The notes under the pieces: generated by a model
Database searches by the model: none
The model's input: only the letters and a program-made list of their open reading frames with translations
Told to the model about the DNA's origin: nothing
NCBI RefSeq assembly: GCF_963855985.1
Contig: NW_026973570.1
Location: 62,001-126,000 of the forward strand
Source of the DNA: Ostrinia nubilalis
Taxonomy: Eukaryota; Arthropoda; Insecta; Lepidoptera; Crambidae
Direction: 5' to 3'
Length of the DNA stretch: 64,000 nucleotides
Made by a program: the position numbers and the translations under genes
Shown here: positions 31,070-42,150 of the stretch, in pieces
How the letters are laid out: every line of letters begins with the position of its first letter
Position numbering within the stretch: the stretch's first letter is position 1

Positions 31070-34000
31070 GATGGCCAAGGGGCCACTCCCGCCGCAACTT
31101 GACCTATTTTTAATACTATGTTGCATAAATTAATATCATAAATTAGTAATAAAACATTATGACAATAAAGTGATCCCCTCCATTGTCAAGATTATCTTCA
31201 GTCTGAATTGTTATTTTTATTAAATTAAAAAGAAAGATCTTGAATTTGTCATTCTCACTAAAATGTCTCTAAAATATGATCGAGTGAAGCGATGGCTGGC
31301 TCATCCGTCATGTCTGTGAACAGGCGCTGCCTTCGGGGACTGGTCAAACCAAGTTGTCCTGATTTTTACGCTTTTAATTTTGGATGGGATGATGTTATAG
31401 CATTACTTTGCCACAGTTCCCATAGATAGTCAAAAATATTTTTGGTTACTTTAGTGTCAAAACAGTCACATTATTGGTAATAAAACATTGCACGATTGGA
31501 AGGGATCCTCTTCAATCTTATTGTGTTTAAGTTTTTTCAGTCTGAATTATTACTGTCATTAGAATATGAAAAAAGATATCTTGGATTTGTCATTCTCACT
31601 AAAATGTCTCTGGGGTGGTGGCGTGGTGAGGCGGGTCGTTACATTCTCTAAAATATGATCGAGTGAAGCGATGGCTGGCTCATCCGTCATGTCTGTGAAC
31701 AGGCGCTGCCTTCGGGGACTGGTCAAACCAAGTTGTCCAGATTTTTACGCTTTTAATTTTGGATGGGGTGATGCTATAGCATTACTTTGCCACAGTTCCC
31801 ATAGATAGTCAAAAATATTTTTGGTTACTTTAGTGTCAAAACAGTCACATTATTGGTAATAACACATTACACGATTGGAAGGGATCCTCTTCAATCTTAT
31901 TGTGTTTATTAAGTTTTTTCAGTCTGAATTATTACTATCATTAGAATATGAAAAAAGATATCTTGGATTTGTCATTCTCACTAAAATGTCTCTGGGGTGG
32001 TGGCGTGGTGAGGCGGGTCGTTACATTCTCTAAAATATGATCGAGTGAAGCGATGGCTGGCTCATCCGTCATGTCTGTGAACAGGCGCTGCCTTCGGGGA
32101 CTGGTCAAACCAAGTTGTCCAGATTTTTACGCTTTTAATTTTGAATGGGGTGATGTTATAGTATTACTTTGCCACTGTTCCCATAGCATAGATAGTCAAA
32201 AATATTTTTGGTTACTTTAGTGTCAAAACAGTCACATTATTGGTAATAACACATTACACGATTGAAAGGGATCCTTTTCAATCTTATTGTGTTTAAGTTT
32301 TTTCAGTCTAGAATATGAAAAAAGATATCTTGGATTTGTCATTCTCACTAAAATGTCTCTGGGGTGGTGGCGTGGTGAGGCGGGTCGTTACATTCTCTAA
32401 AATATGATCGAGTGAAGCGATGGCTGGCTCATCCGTCATGTCTGTGAACAGGCGCTGCCTTCGGGGACTGGTCAAACCAAGTTGTCCAGATTTTTACGCT
32501 TTTAATTTTGAATGGGGTGATGTTATAGTATTACTTTGCCACAGTTCCCATAGCATAGATAGTCAAAAATATTTTTGGTTACTTTAGTGTCAAAACAGTC
32601 ACATTATTGGTAATAACACATTACACGATTGAAAGGGATCCTCTTCAATCTTATTGTGTTTGAGTTTTTTCAGTCTGAATTATTACTATCATTAGAATAT
32701 GAAAAAAGATATCTTGGATTTGTCATTCTCACTAAAATGTCTCTGGGGTGGTGGCGTGGTGAGGCGGGTCGTTACATTCTCTAAAATATGATCGAGTGAA
32801 GCGATGGCTGGCTCATCCGTCATGTCTGTGAACAGGCGCTGCCTTCGGGGACTGGTCAAACCAAGTTGTCCAGATTTTTACGCTTTTAATTTTGAATGGG
32901 GTGATGTTATAGCATTACTTTGCCACTGTTCCCATAGATAGTCAAAAATATTTTTGGTTACTTTAGTGTCAAAACAGTCACATTATTGGTAATAAAACAT
33001 TATACGATTGGAAGGGATCCTCTTCAATCTTATTGTGTTTAAGTTGTTTCAGTCTGAATTATTACTATCATTAGAATATGAAAAAAGATATCTTGGATTT
33101 GTCATTCTCACTAAAATGTCTCTGGGGTGGTGGCGTGGTGAGGCGGGTCGTTACATTCTCTAAAATATGATCGAGTGAAGCGAAGGCTGGCTCATCCGTC
33201 ATGTCTGTGAACAGGCGCTGCCTTCGGGGACTGGTCAAACCAAGTTGTCCAGATTTTTACTCTTTTAATTTTGAATGGGGTGATGTTATAGTATTACTTT
33301 GCCACAGTTCCCATAGCATAGATAGTCAAAAATATTTTTGGTTACTTTAGTGTCAAAACAGTCACATTATTGGTAATAACACATTACACGATTGAAAGGG
33401 ATCCTTTTCAATCTTATTGTGTTTAAGTTTTTTCAGTCTAGAATATGAAAAAAGATATCTTGGATTTGTCATTCTCACTAAAATGTCTCTGGGGTGGTGG
33501 CGTGGTGAGGCGGGTCGTTACATTCTCTAAAATATGATCGAGTGAAGCGATGGCTGGCTCATCCGTCATGTCTGTGAACAGGCGCTGCCTTCGGGGACTG
33601 GTCAAACCAAGTTGTCCAGATTTTTACGCTTTTAATTTTGAATGGGGTGATGTTATAGTATTACTTTGCCACAGTTCCCATAGCATAGATAGTCAAAAAT
33701 ATTTTTGGTTACTTTAGTGTCAAAACAGTCACATTATTGGTAATAACACATTACACGATTGAAAGGGATCCTCTTCAATCTTATTGTGTTTGAGTTTTTT
33801 CAGTCTGAATTATTACTATCATTAGAATATGAAAAAAGATATCTTGGATTTGTCATTCTCACTAAAATGTCTCTGGGGTGGTGGCGTGGTGAGGCGGGTC
33901 GTTACATTCTCTAAAATATGATCGAGTGAAGCGATGGCTGGCTCATCCGTCATGTCTGTGAACAGGCGCTGCCTTCGGGGACTGGTCAAACCAAGTTGTC

Positions 34001-35135
34001 CAGATTTTTACGCTTTTAATTTTGAATGGGGTGATGTTATAGCATTACTTTGCCACTGTTCCCATAGATAGTCAAAAATATTTTTGGTTACTTTAGTGTC
34101 AAAACAGTCACATTATTGGTAATAAAACATTATACGATTGGAAGGGATCCTCTTCAATCTTATTGTGTTTAAGTTGTTTCAGTCTGAATTATTACTATCA
34201 TTAGAATATGAAAAAAGATATCTTGGATTTGTCATTCTCACTAAAATGTCTCTGGGGTGGTGGCGTGGTGAGGCGGGTCGTTACATTCTCTAAAATATGA
34301 TCGAGTGAAGCGAAGGCTGGCTCATCCGTCATGTCTGTGAACAGGCGCTGCCTTCGGGGACTGGTCAAACCAAGTTGTCCAGATTTTTACTCTTTTAATT
34401 TTGAATGGGGTGATGTTATAGTATTACTTTGCCACAGTTCCCATAGCATAGATAGTCAAAAATATTTTTGGTTACTTTAGTGTCAAAACAGTCACATTAT
34501 TGGTAATAACACATTACACGATTGAAAGGGATCCTTTTCAATCTTATTGTGTTTAAGTTTTTTCAGTCTGAACTATTACTATCATTAGAATATGAAAAAA
34601 GATATCTTGGATTTGTCATTCTCACTAAAATGTCTCTGGGGTGGTGGCGTGGTGAGGCGGGTCGTTACATTCTCTAAAATATGATCGAGTGAAGCGATGG
34701 CTGGCTCATCCGTCATGTCTGTGAACAGGCGCTGCCTTCGGGGACTGGTCAAATCAAGTTGTCCAGATTTTTACGCTTTTAATTTTGAATGGGGTGATGT
34801 TATAGTATTACTTTGCCACAGTTCCCACAGATAGTCAAAAATATTTTTGGTTACTTTAGTGTCAAAACAGTTACATTATTGGTAATAAAAGATTACACGA
34901 TTGAAAGGGATCCTCTTCAATCTTATTGTGTTTAAGTTTTTTTCAGTCTGAATTATCACTATCATCAGAATAAAAAGAAAGATATCTTGGATTTGTCATT
35001 ATCACTAAAATGTCTCTGGGGTGGTGGCATGGTTAACTAATATTAGTAATTTACCAGTATAATTTAAGTTAATGCAGTGTAATAAATAGGTTAAGGTGCG
35101 GCGAGGCTGGCGCTCGGGCCCCTATGCCGCCTTTT
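31070..35135. mobile_element. TIR-bounded element that contains a satellite array
   Basis: The left end (GGGGCCACTCCCGCCGC at about 31079, then CAACTTGACCTATT) and the reverse complement of the right end (GGGGCCCGAGCGCCAGCC, then GCACCTTAACCTATT, from about 35121 inward) form imperfect inverted repeats of about 60 bp. A related solo end is at 13600-13655. Everything between is array or array-derived. No transposase frame is present and target duplications are not clear. Confidence 0.6.
31190..35033 (+). repeat. Satellite array, ~380-bp monomer, 1,130-bp higher-order repeat
   Basis: The landmark ATGATCGAGTGAAGCGA starts at 31276, 31656, 32037, 32404, 32788, 33167, 33534, 33918, 34297 and 34681. 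The spacings are 380, 381, 367, 384, 379, 367, 384, 379 and 384 bp, so the three-monomer pattern 367/384/379 occurs twice (32037-34296). A private variant, GAAGGCTGG for GATGGCTGG, recurs at 33182 and 34312, exactly 1,130 bp apart. Monomers keep a GC-rich core (TGGGGTGGTGGCGTGGTGAG, then AACAGGCGCTGCCTTCGGGG) between AT-rich flanks. The first monomer is the most divergent. There is no coding potential. Confidence 0.95.
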
Positions 35136-35138
35136 TTT

Positions 35139-36456
35139 TCAACCGACTTCAAAAAAAGGAGGAGGTTCTCAATTCGACCCGTATGTTTTTTTTTTCTATG
35201 TTTGTTACGCGATAACTTCGCCAATTATGAACCGATTTGAACTAATCTTTTTTCGGCGTATAGGTAATACCTCAAGGGTGGTCCCATTTAAATTTAATAA
35301 TAAAAAAAATAACCCCCAAGGGTGGAAAATTGGGGATGAACTTTTTTATACGCAATAAAATAAACTAAATATGCGTAAATAAATTTTATATAATTAATTT
35401 GATCTGACACTGATGTATTTTATTTTGTTTATTTATTATTTTTGTATTGTGGGTATGCGACTAAAGCGCTCAAGATTATGGGCCAAACTGATTTAACTGA
35501 TGCTATGAATGGCCACAACCACGCAGAGTGATTCGATCGATCGAGACTGTTTTGCGGACGTCGAGACACACACAATCACAGTATACACAAACGCACTTTA
35601 ATACATTACAATTTATTATTATTATTATGTACACACACACAGTTTTGTTTATTAAATATTATCTTTTTATTTATAAATATCTTATCACATCTTTTCTACT
35701 TCGTCTATATCGTATATTATTATTTTCTACTACGTCTGTATATACATTTAAAATTTATACGCGCACTATTATTATTATTTATGTATGTATATTTTATGCA
35801 GTATAGGTTAGTGTCCGTGACTCTCACTCGGCATGGGGCACACTGAAAACCAGCGTCGTGGCTTCCCTCACCGGGGGCCACGGCATATGCTGAGTGGGGT
35901 CCCATTGCGATGGGCATCGCTGTGCGACAGGGTGGCACTGCTTAGTTTATTCATTCATTCATTGTATGTTTTATGTCACCTCTGTCTTATTTGCTTTTTT
36001 TTTTTTTCATTTTACCTCTTTTGTCTTTTGTGATGTCCATGGCAATAAATGTTTCTTTCTTTCTTTCTTTCTTTCTTTCAATATCTCCGCCGATTATAAA
36101 CCAATTTGAACGATTATTTTTTTGTTGAATAGGTATTATCAAAAGGGTGGTTTCATGCAAATTTAAAGAAAATATTTCACCTCCAAGGGTGGAAAATTGG
36201 GGATGAACTTTTTTATACGCAATATCTCCGCCGATTATAAACCAATTTGAACGATTATTTTTTTGTTGAATAGGTATTATCAAAAGGGTGGTATCATGCA
36301 AATTTAAAGAAAATATTTCACCTCCAAGGGTGTAAAATTGGGGATGAACTTTTTTATACGCAATATCTCCGCCGATTATGAACCAATTTGAACGATTATT
36401 TTTTTTTTGTTGAATAGGTATTATTTGTGTTCACGCATTTGAAGTCGGTTTTTTTT
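35139..36456. mobile_element. AACCGACTTCAAA MITE with 141-bp internal repeats
   Basis: The ends are AACCGACTTCAAA (35142) and its reverse complement TTGAAGTCGGTT (36439-36450). Inside is a 141-bp tandem unit: AATATCTCCGCCGATTATAA starts at 36080, 36221 and 36362, with a diverged earlier unit around 35210-35350. Units include GGGTGG and GGAAAATTGGGGATGAAC. The element is split by a LINE insertion at 35358-36078. Related ends are very common in lepidopteran DNA. Confidence 0.75.
35353..36083 (+). mobile_element. LINE 3' fragment with CAATA duplication and (TTTC)n tail
   Basis: Bases 35358-36078 interrupt the 141-bp repeat and are flanked by CAATA (35353-35357, 36079-36083). The 3' 200 bp match 8255-8450 and end in TTTC repeats. 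The part 35462-35530 has a short frame ending at TGA 35529-35531 (reading TKALKIMGQTDLTDAMNG), possibly the end of the element's protein. The clade is not determined. Confidence 0.72.
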
Positions 36457-36639
36457 TTTAAAGTTATATTGATATTATTACATTTAGAAATAAACATTTT
36501 ATAAACTTACTTGTTACAATTTAATAGTAATCGCGTCGGTATCCTTCCGTTTGGCCAAATTACTTTTCGCCAAATTTCGCTTCGCAAACAACTTATCGCC
36601 AATGTTTCATTTCCCAAATAAACTTTTAGCAACTGTTAC

Positions 36640-37622
36640 TTTTCGCACCACCTTTGCTGAAGGTTCTTTTACAGACATCTGGAAGGTAGGTAGACTATTG
36701 GTCCTCCCGAAGGGAAACGTCAAGCCTCTCTCTGACCCGAAGGCCTATAGGCCTATTACTCTTTTGCCAATCCTGGGTAAGATCCTGGAGCGCGTCATCA
36801 TCTCCTGCGCTCCCTGCTTGCACCGACATATATCTGACGCTCAGCACGGTTTCACCCGTGGCCGGTCTACGGTCACGGCGCTCAAGTTCATTAACTCGAT
36901 CACCGAGAACAGTACTGCGTCATACGTGCAGCTGATCTTCCTGGACATCTCCGGTGCTTTTGACAACGCGTGGTGGCCGATGATTTTGTTGAAGGCCAAA
37001 CAGACCGGAGCTCCACCTAATATCTTCAGGTCATTGGTTAGTTACTTTACAGACCGGCGTGTGGGCCTCTATGTAGGGGCTCAAACGTCGTGGAAGCGCA
37101 GTACCATGGGATGTCCTTAGGGATCAATGTTGGGCCCGACACTTTGGAACCTCCTGCTCAACGACCTCCTGCTGCTGCCGTGTCCTGAGTGGGTACACGT
37201 AATAGCGTACGCAGACGATGTGACAATCGCTTGGTGTGACCCTCGACGAGGCTAGGTCCTATGTGCCGCATGCGAAATTGATTGATTTACAAGCTGCCAA
37301 TGGTTTTGGCAAGACGTCATGGGGCGTGAGATACCCCGCCCTAAGTGTGCTGTACGCAGGCATTTATGTGGCCACGATGACATACGCTGCGGCCGTATGG
37401 TACCGATGCTCGTCGATTTTTGTGATGACAAAGGTGGTTGGAGGGAGTACTCAGCGACCGGCGCTCATTTTACTCACGAAGGCTTACAGGTCGTGCAGCA
37501 CGGCAGCGTTACCTGTAAGTCTCTCGTGCAGGACGACTTGCGGAGGAGGGAATCCAACTGGCCCCCAGGGAGCGCCGGGAATTGAAGCGCACCATTAGAG
37601 AGGATGCCGTGGCCTTTTGGCA
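36640..37622 (+). pseudogene. R1-clade LINE reverse transcriptase relic
   Basis: The first frame (about 36640-37118) reads like the R1 clade: WKVGRLLVLPKGN, DPKAYRPITLLPILGKILE, QHGFTRGRSTVTALKFI, IFLDISGAFDNAWWPMIL, then TMGCP. It meets TAG at 37118-37120, where the family has Gln before GS. The next bases still encode GSMLGPTLWNLLLNDLL and IAYADDVT (YADD catalytic box, about 37204-37215). After an internal deletion a second piece (37236-37598) has the C-terminal RPALILLTKAYRSCSTAALP motif, and a last fragment encodes DAVAFWQERWD. At least one stop and one frame change make it dead. It is inserted in a repeat made of TTTGGCCAAATT-like strings on both sides. Confidence 0.85.
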
Positions 37623-37639
37623 GGAACGGTGGGATGCGA

Positions 37640-38140
37640 TAATTCATTTGGTCAAATTATCATTTGGCAAAATTTTACTTGGTCAAGTTTTTTTATGGCA
37701 AATTTTTGTATAGCAAATGTTTTTTGCCAAATATCCAAATAATTTGATTGATCAAATTAACACTTCATATACTTACCCACAAATCAAAGCATAAGGCACA
37801 TGATCATGGTTTTCTTAAACAATAATTTTAATAATAAAATTGTATGTTTGCAAAAAGTAGGTATTGCAGAAAATAGTGGGTTAGGTTAGGTTAGAACAGT
37901 GACCATTAACGCGCGAAGGCGAGCGAAGCGTGCCGCGGTAGCGGCCGCCGAGCGCCAGAATCACCTCTTGCTTGCGATGTGATAATTTGGGAAACGTTTT
38001 TGGCCAAACATTAGTAATCCAATCACGTCATATTATTAGTTACTGCACGCTATGGCTGTAGAAGATTTAAACAAGATTTTTGGCGAGAAAATTAATTTTC
38101 GCAGGACATATCCGGTTAAATATCCGTGTTGTAGTTTTAT
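37640..38140. other. Gene-free stretch with TTTGGCAAA-like repeats and GGTTAGGTTAGGTTAG
   Basis: Repeated TTTGGYCAAAT/GGCAAATTTT strings flank the R1 relic on both sides (36549-36640 and 37648-37740). GGTTAGGTTAGGTTAG at 37879-37894 is about three insect telomere-type units. A GC-rich block at 37910-37965 has no frame. Confidence 0.5.
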
Positions 38141-38422
38141 TTTTTATTTTATTTTTATTTTATAAAAAAGGTTCACCAACAGCTTATACACTAATACATA
38201 TTAGATAATTTTAAACTTATTCTACAGTATCTTACTAAATGTAAAGCCACTTACTGGCGAACACAACTTGCGTTTACAAAGAAGACTTTAAAAATAAATT
38301 CCAAAATATACCATAATTACTATTCTTTGGTTATAAAAAGATATAATATAATAAAAATCTATGTAATGTTTTTTTTTTTAATTAGCTAAGCAATAAAAGT
38401 AGGTATTAACATTGTACAATCA

Positions 38423-38872
38423 TTAGCCATCCAATAATGTTTCTCGAAATTTACGTAATGACATGGAAAAGAGATCAATGTTTGTGGAGCGATTATATTT
38501 ATTATACAACCTAAGCACTCTCGGGACTGGTGAGTTTGCACCTAAGACAGTTCTTCGAAACGGAGTAATAAATGTGTCTATTGGGTGGCGTGGCAAGCGC
38601 AGAGGAACACGAAAACGAATTCTCTCCACAAGTTTCGAGCAACACAACTTATTGTTTAAAATCTTATATAAAATGATTAGGTCAGAAAGGTCCCTACGCT
38701 TATCCAGGCTATTCATATTAAAAAGATATAATCTATCCTCGTAGGCTAAGGCCCTCCTCGCAATACCCTGACGAAAGCAAGATGTCTGGTAAACTTTTTT
38801 TGAACTCTTTCTATTCGTAATGAGTGATTAGTGTAATGTGGTCCCCAGACAGTACTAACTCTGACATCAAAC
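38423..38872 (-). pseudogene. CR1/Jockey-group LINE, C-terminal relic
   Basis: On the minus strand a 97-codon frame ends at 38423 and reads SLDKRRDLSDLIILYKILNN, then FRVPLRLPRHPI, then RRTVLGANSPVPRVLRLYNKY. This is the tail found after the reverse transcriptase in CR1/Jockey-type insect LINEs. Upstream, the same strand continues with YEDRLYLFNMNS and, after a one-base frame change near 38790, IERVQKKFTRHLAF and VRVSTVWGPHY. The copy is truncated at about 38872 and lacks the catalytic core. The antisense frame at 38463-38744 is a shadow. Confidence 0.8.
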
Positions 38873-40194
38873 TGTTAATAATTAAAATCCTAAACACTTC
38901 TTAACGTATTTCGTTGCATGGAGTATTCAGTTTTTTTATGAATACTGGGTTTTAATCAATATTTAACGAATACATAATAGTCCAAAACCAAATGATATAA
39001 AGATTTTTTAACAATTTTACAAGAAATTGTTTTTTTTTTATAACTCTAAAAACATTTAAAACATAACGTTACTTTTCTTGTTATACATTTAGGACATACT
39101 TTTTTAATTCGAATCGACACTATACGAATAGTTAAAAGGAATTCATATTTTTAATCACATTTAAGTCATAAATGTTGCTACACAACAAATACTATTGTTT
39201 ATTAATTAGTACCTGTCTTTGTTAATAATATTAAAATTTGCAATAACTTAATATAGAACCAAAAACTTTTTTCTCTTAATGTGTACATATTAACTATAAA
39301 TTAATAATAAATATTGACAACCACCTACCTTGTTTTTATTGTAATTCAGTTTGTTATGTTTGTTAGCTTATTCACATATATAACAGAATAGTACTTTTTA
39401 ATAATTTCATTTATTTAAACAATAAGAATTTTGTTTTGGGTGCACTGTTTTTAATGTCTTACGTAGGTACATATTTTATGTTCGTCCATTTTAACCTAAC
39501 AATGAAATTGTGATAAAAATGGGTCTCATTTTGAGAACTGCTGTCTGTTCCCTCGCAATATTATCCTAATTACCTCTTGTCTTTGAAGTTAAAATTAATT
39601 ATTTGTCAGTTTCAACTACTCTGTTCAATATTTTCCTCCTTCTTCTCTCGTTGATGAGATAGATGTGCGACGGATCTCGAGCACTGTAGGTCGTAGGTGT
39701 TAAAACATCCTATCGCTTGTCTTGCTGAAGACAAGTGAGCATTGGATATACACTACACCGTTTGTTTTTATTTGGGCTTTCACTTCTTTTGTACCTAATG
39801 TTTACTATATTTTCAGTTTAGAATTTTCTTATTATTTTATTACCATTATTCTTTCACATTCTTAATATTAAAGTTACTCCTTTTATTTACAAGTTTGTTG
39901 TTGCTATCATGCATGAGGTAATTTTATTGTTGAGAGGGTTTTCATAATGGACGTGACATTTTCTTTCTTTGCCAGGAATTGCTACTTGATCAATTTCATA
40001 AAATTAACATTAACTAAAAGTTTTTTTACTAAACATTTTATGAAAATTACCTAATGGTTGTTAAACTTTGAGTATTCTTGAAATAAATAAGTAACGTTAT
40101 GTTTTAAGTGTAACTTGCTATTTTTTAGAATGTTTATTCTTGTTAATTAATATTTAAGTACTATTTAAAATTACAAATAAATAAATTTTGACTT
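38873..40194. other. AT-rich gene-free stretch
   Basis: I see no repeat structure or coding frame of note in this stretch. Confidence 0.6.
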
Positions 40195-41100
40195 TGTTTT
40201 TGTAACCGTTTATAGCACTTTATATACCTTTAAAAGTACCTGTTTTTTAGTGAGACCTATGATGTATTTGCAATGTTTATTTAAGAAATGCGAAAAATGG
40301 CGACAGTTACATTATTAATTTTACAAAATGACAATTATACGACGATCCTTATTATGCTGGTGAGAACAATTTCGTTCAGTTTCGCTTATGACGGCATTAA
40401 CTAACTTCATTTGAACACATCCATTGCTCATTGCTTTCTGAACCACGTGTTGTTTGTTATATTGACATACTCGTACTTGTACCTGGACACCCTGATATTC
40501 CGTCGACGCTGAGGTGTTTGATTGACACCCGGGACATTATCGACCGGTTATTTTCTCTGCCCTGATTCGTTAACCCTGCATCTTCCCTCCGCTCGACCTC
40601 TTCAACTTTATGCTCGTGCTGTGTTGGCTGTCGCCTTCACACTCTTCGCTTCGATGGCGTCACCCTCTCTGAGGCGTCTGCCTGTGTCACCCACGTGGAT
40701 CAGTGACGTCCCCTGCAGGCTGGGGGTGTCGTCCTAACAGTCTTCCCCTGTCAATCAGTTCGTTCAGTCAGCGGTATCATTCTCTCTTCCTTCGTTTGGT
40801 TGGCTGAGGAGGCTCCTGTTCCGAATCAGGCGCTAATGTCATGGTGATTCCAAAGTGATTACGTTATATTCCGATATACCACTCTTACAGTAATGGGGTG
40901 ATATTTTTCATATTCCATTTCACTTTGCTTTCCCATCTTCTCTTACATTACTGCACACGTAAACACTCATCATATACAATATCGGCTTACCCGGGCAAAT
41001 CTATCAAATTTTGGATTCATTTCAGTAGCTGCTTTGCAATTGCTTGCTGCTTTAAAATGCTTGCGCTGCTTGGGCTTAGAATTCATTCATATTCATATTA
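40195..41100 (-). repeat. Inverted partner of the 28985-30930 repeat (empty sites)
   Basis: In reversed orientation this segment aligns with 28985-30930 but lacks the piggyBac-like element and the 134-bp palindrome. It supplies the pre-insertion states, with ATGCCGTCATAAGCG (reversed, around 40390) where the TTAA insertion occurred. Frames at 40522-40737 and 40898-41116 are not conserved with the partner. Confidence 0.8.
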
Positions 41101-41957
41101 TTTATTTGCTAACTAATTGTAGCTAGAAGATCGAATTCGCCCAATAGGGCGATCTAACTACATGAAATGGTTTTTATTTAAAATAGAAAGACCCGTGTCT
41201 TTCTATGTGTCTAGGTATGTCTTGACGCGATATTTATGAATGAGTTACATTATGTACTCACTGCTTGACGTTTAGTTATAATGGGTGGGACGCGAATGAT
41301 TAAAATCAGTTTTTAATGTTATACATTTCATGTAGGTAGATGGGGAGTAGAAGGGAGAGTGCATAACAAAACTAATCTTACTAACCATTGGCTTGCCTTT
41401 AATTAATTATAAGATCAAATTAATGTTATGGTACTATCCCATGTGCCAACCTCACCTGCTCGCGCCAACAGCCGGCTGTTGGCGGCAGCGGCGTGGCTCA
41501 CCGCGAGAGTGAGACGCTCCGCTGCGGTGCTCCCTGCTGTCTTACTGACGAGGCTCTGGCTTTAACTAATATTTATGGCTGTCTTTTACTAACATTGTAT
41601 GTCATGTTATAGAGCTTGCAGATGGACTAACCAGGCTGGCAGTGTGTGGAAGCTAACTTGTTTATAAATGTGGAAACATCTCATTCACACAAAACACAGA
41701 TGAGCCGTGCAATGCTTTGATGTGTCTCTAATTATACATCGATGTAAACTCTAACAATGCATAGCCAAATATAAATCTAATTTTAATATGTTTTATATTA
41801 CAGATGACAAACGATTTATTAGTAATATCACTGTTTATATCTTATCTGGATAAGATACTCAATTAGACATCAAGATGACTGTCACTCGTACACTCAAAAG
41901 ATACTAAGAGTAAGTATTAAAAATATTAATAAAATTATTATTTAATTTATAAAAAGA
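41101..41957. other. Gene-free stretch with a GC-rich island and 22-bp palindrome
   Basis: A GC-rich island at 41435-41570 contains a perfect 22-bp palindrome at 41463-41484 (half-site CGCCAACAGCC). A smaller hairpin GATCG...CGATC is at 41130-41153. No coding frame was found. Confidence 0.55.
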
Positions 41958-42150
41958 CTAGCTTTTGCCCACGGCTTCACCGGCGTGAAATTTTGTTTGT
42001 CACAGATCGTCATAAATTATAGCCTATGTGTTATTTCTGGGTTATAAACAATAATACTGTAAAGTTTCGTCAAAATCCGTTCAGTAGTTTTTGCGTGAAA
42101 AAGTAACAGACATCCAAATTTTCGCATTTCTAATATGTATTAGTATTTTA
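41958..42150 (-). mobile_element. Helitron-like lepidopteran repeat
   Basis: Read on the minus strand it ends CACGCCGG...CCGTGGGC then AAAAG and CTAG, followed by T: a hairpin and CTAG as at Helitron 3' ends. The body (AAATTTTGTTTGTCACAGAT to CAAAATCCGTTCAGTAG) is a widespread lepidopteran repeat type. Its body continues into duplication copy B at 42046, so the duplication may have its edge inside this element. Confidence 0.6.

Noticed and set aside
38463..38744. 93-codon plus-strand frame
   Set aside because: It is antisense to the CR1-like reverse transcriptase tail, which has clear family motifs.
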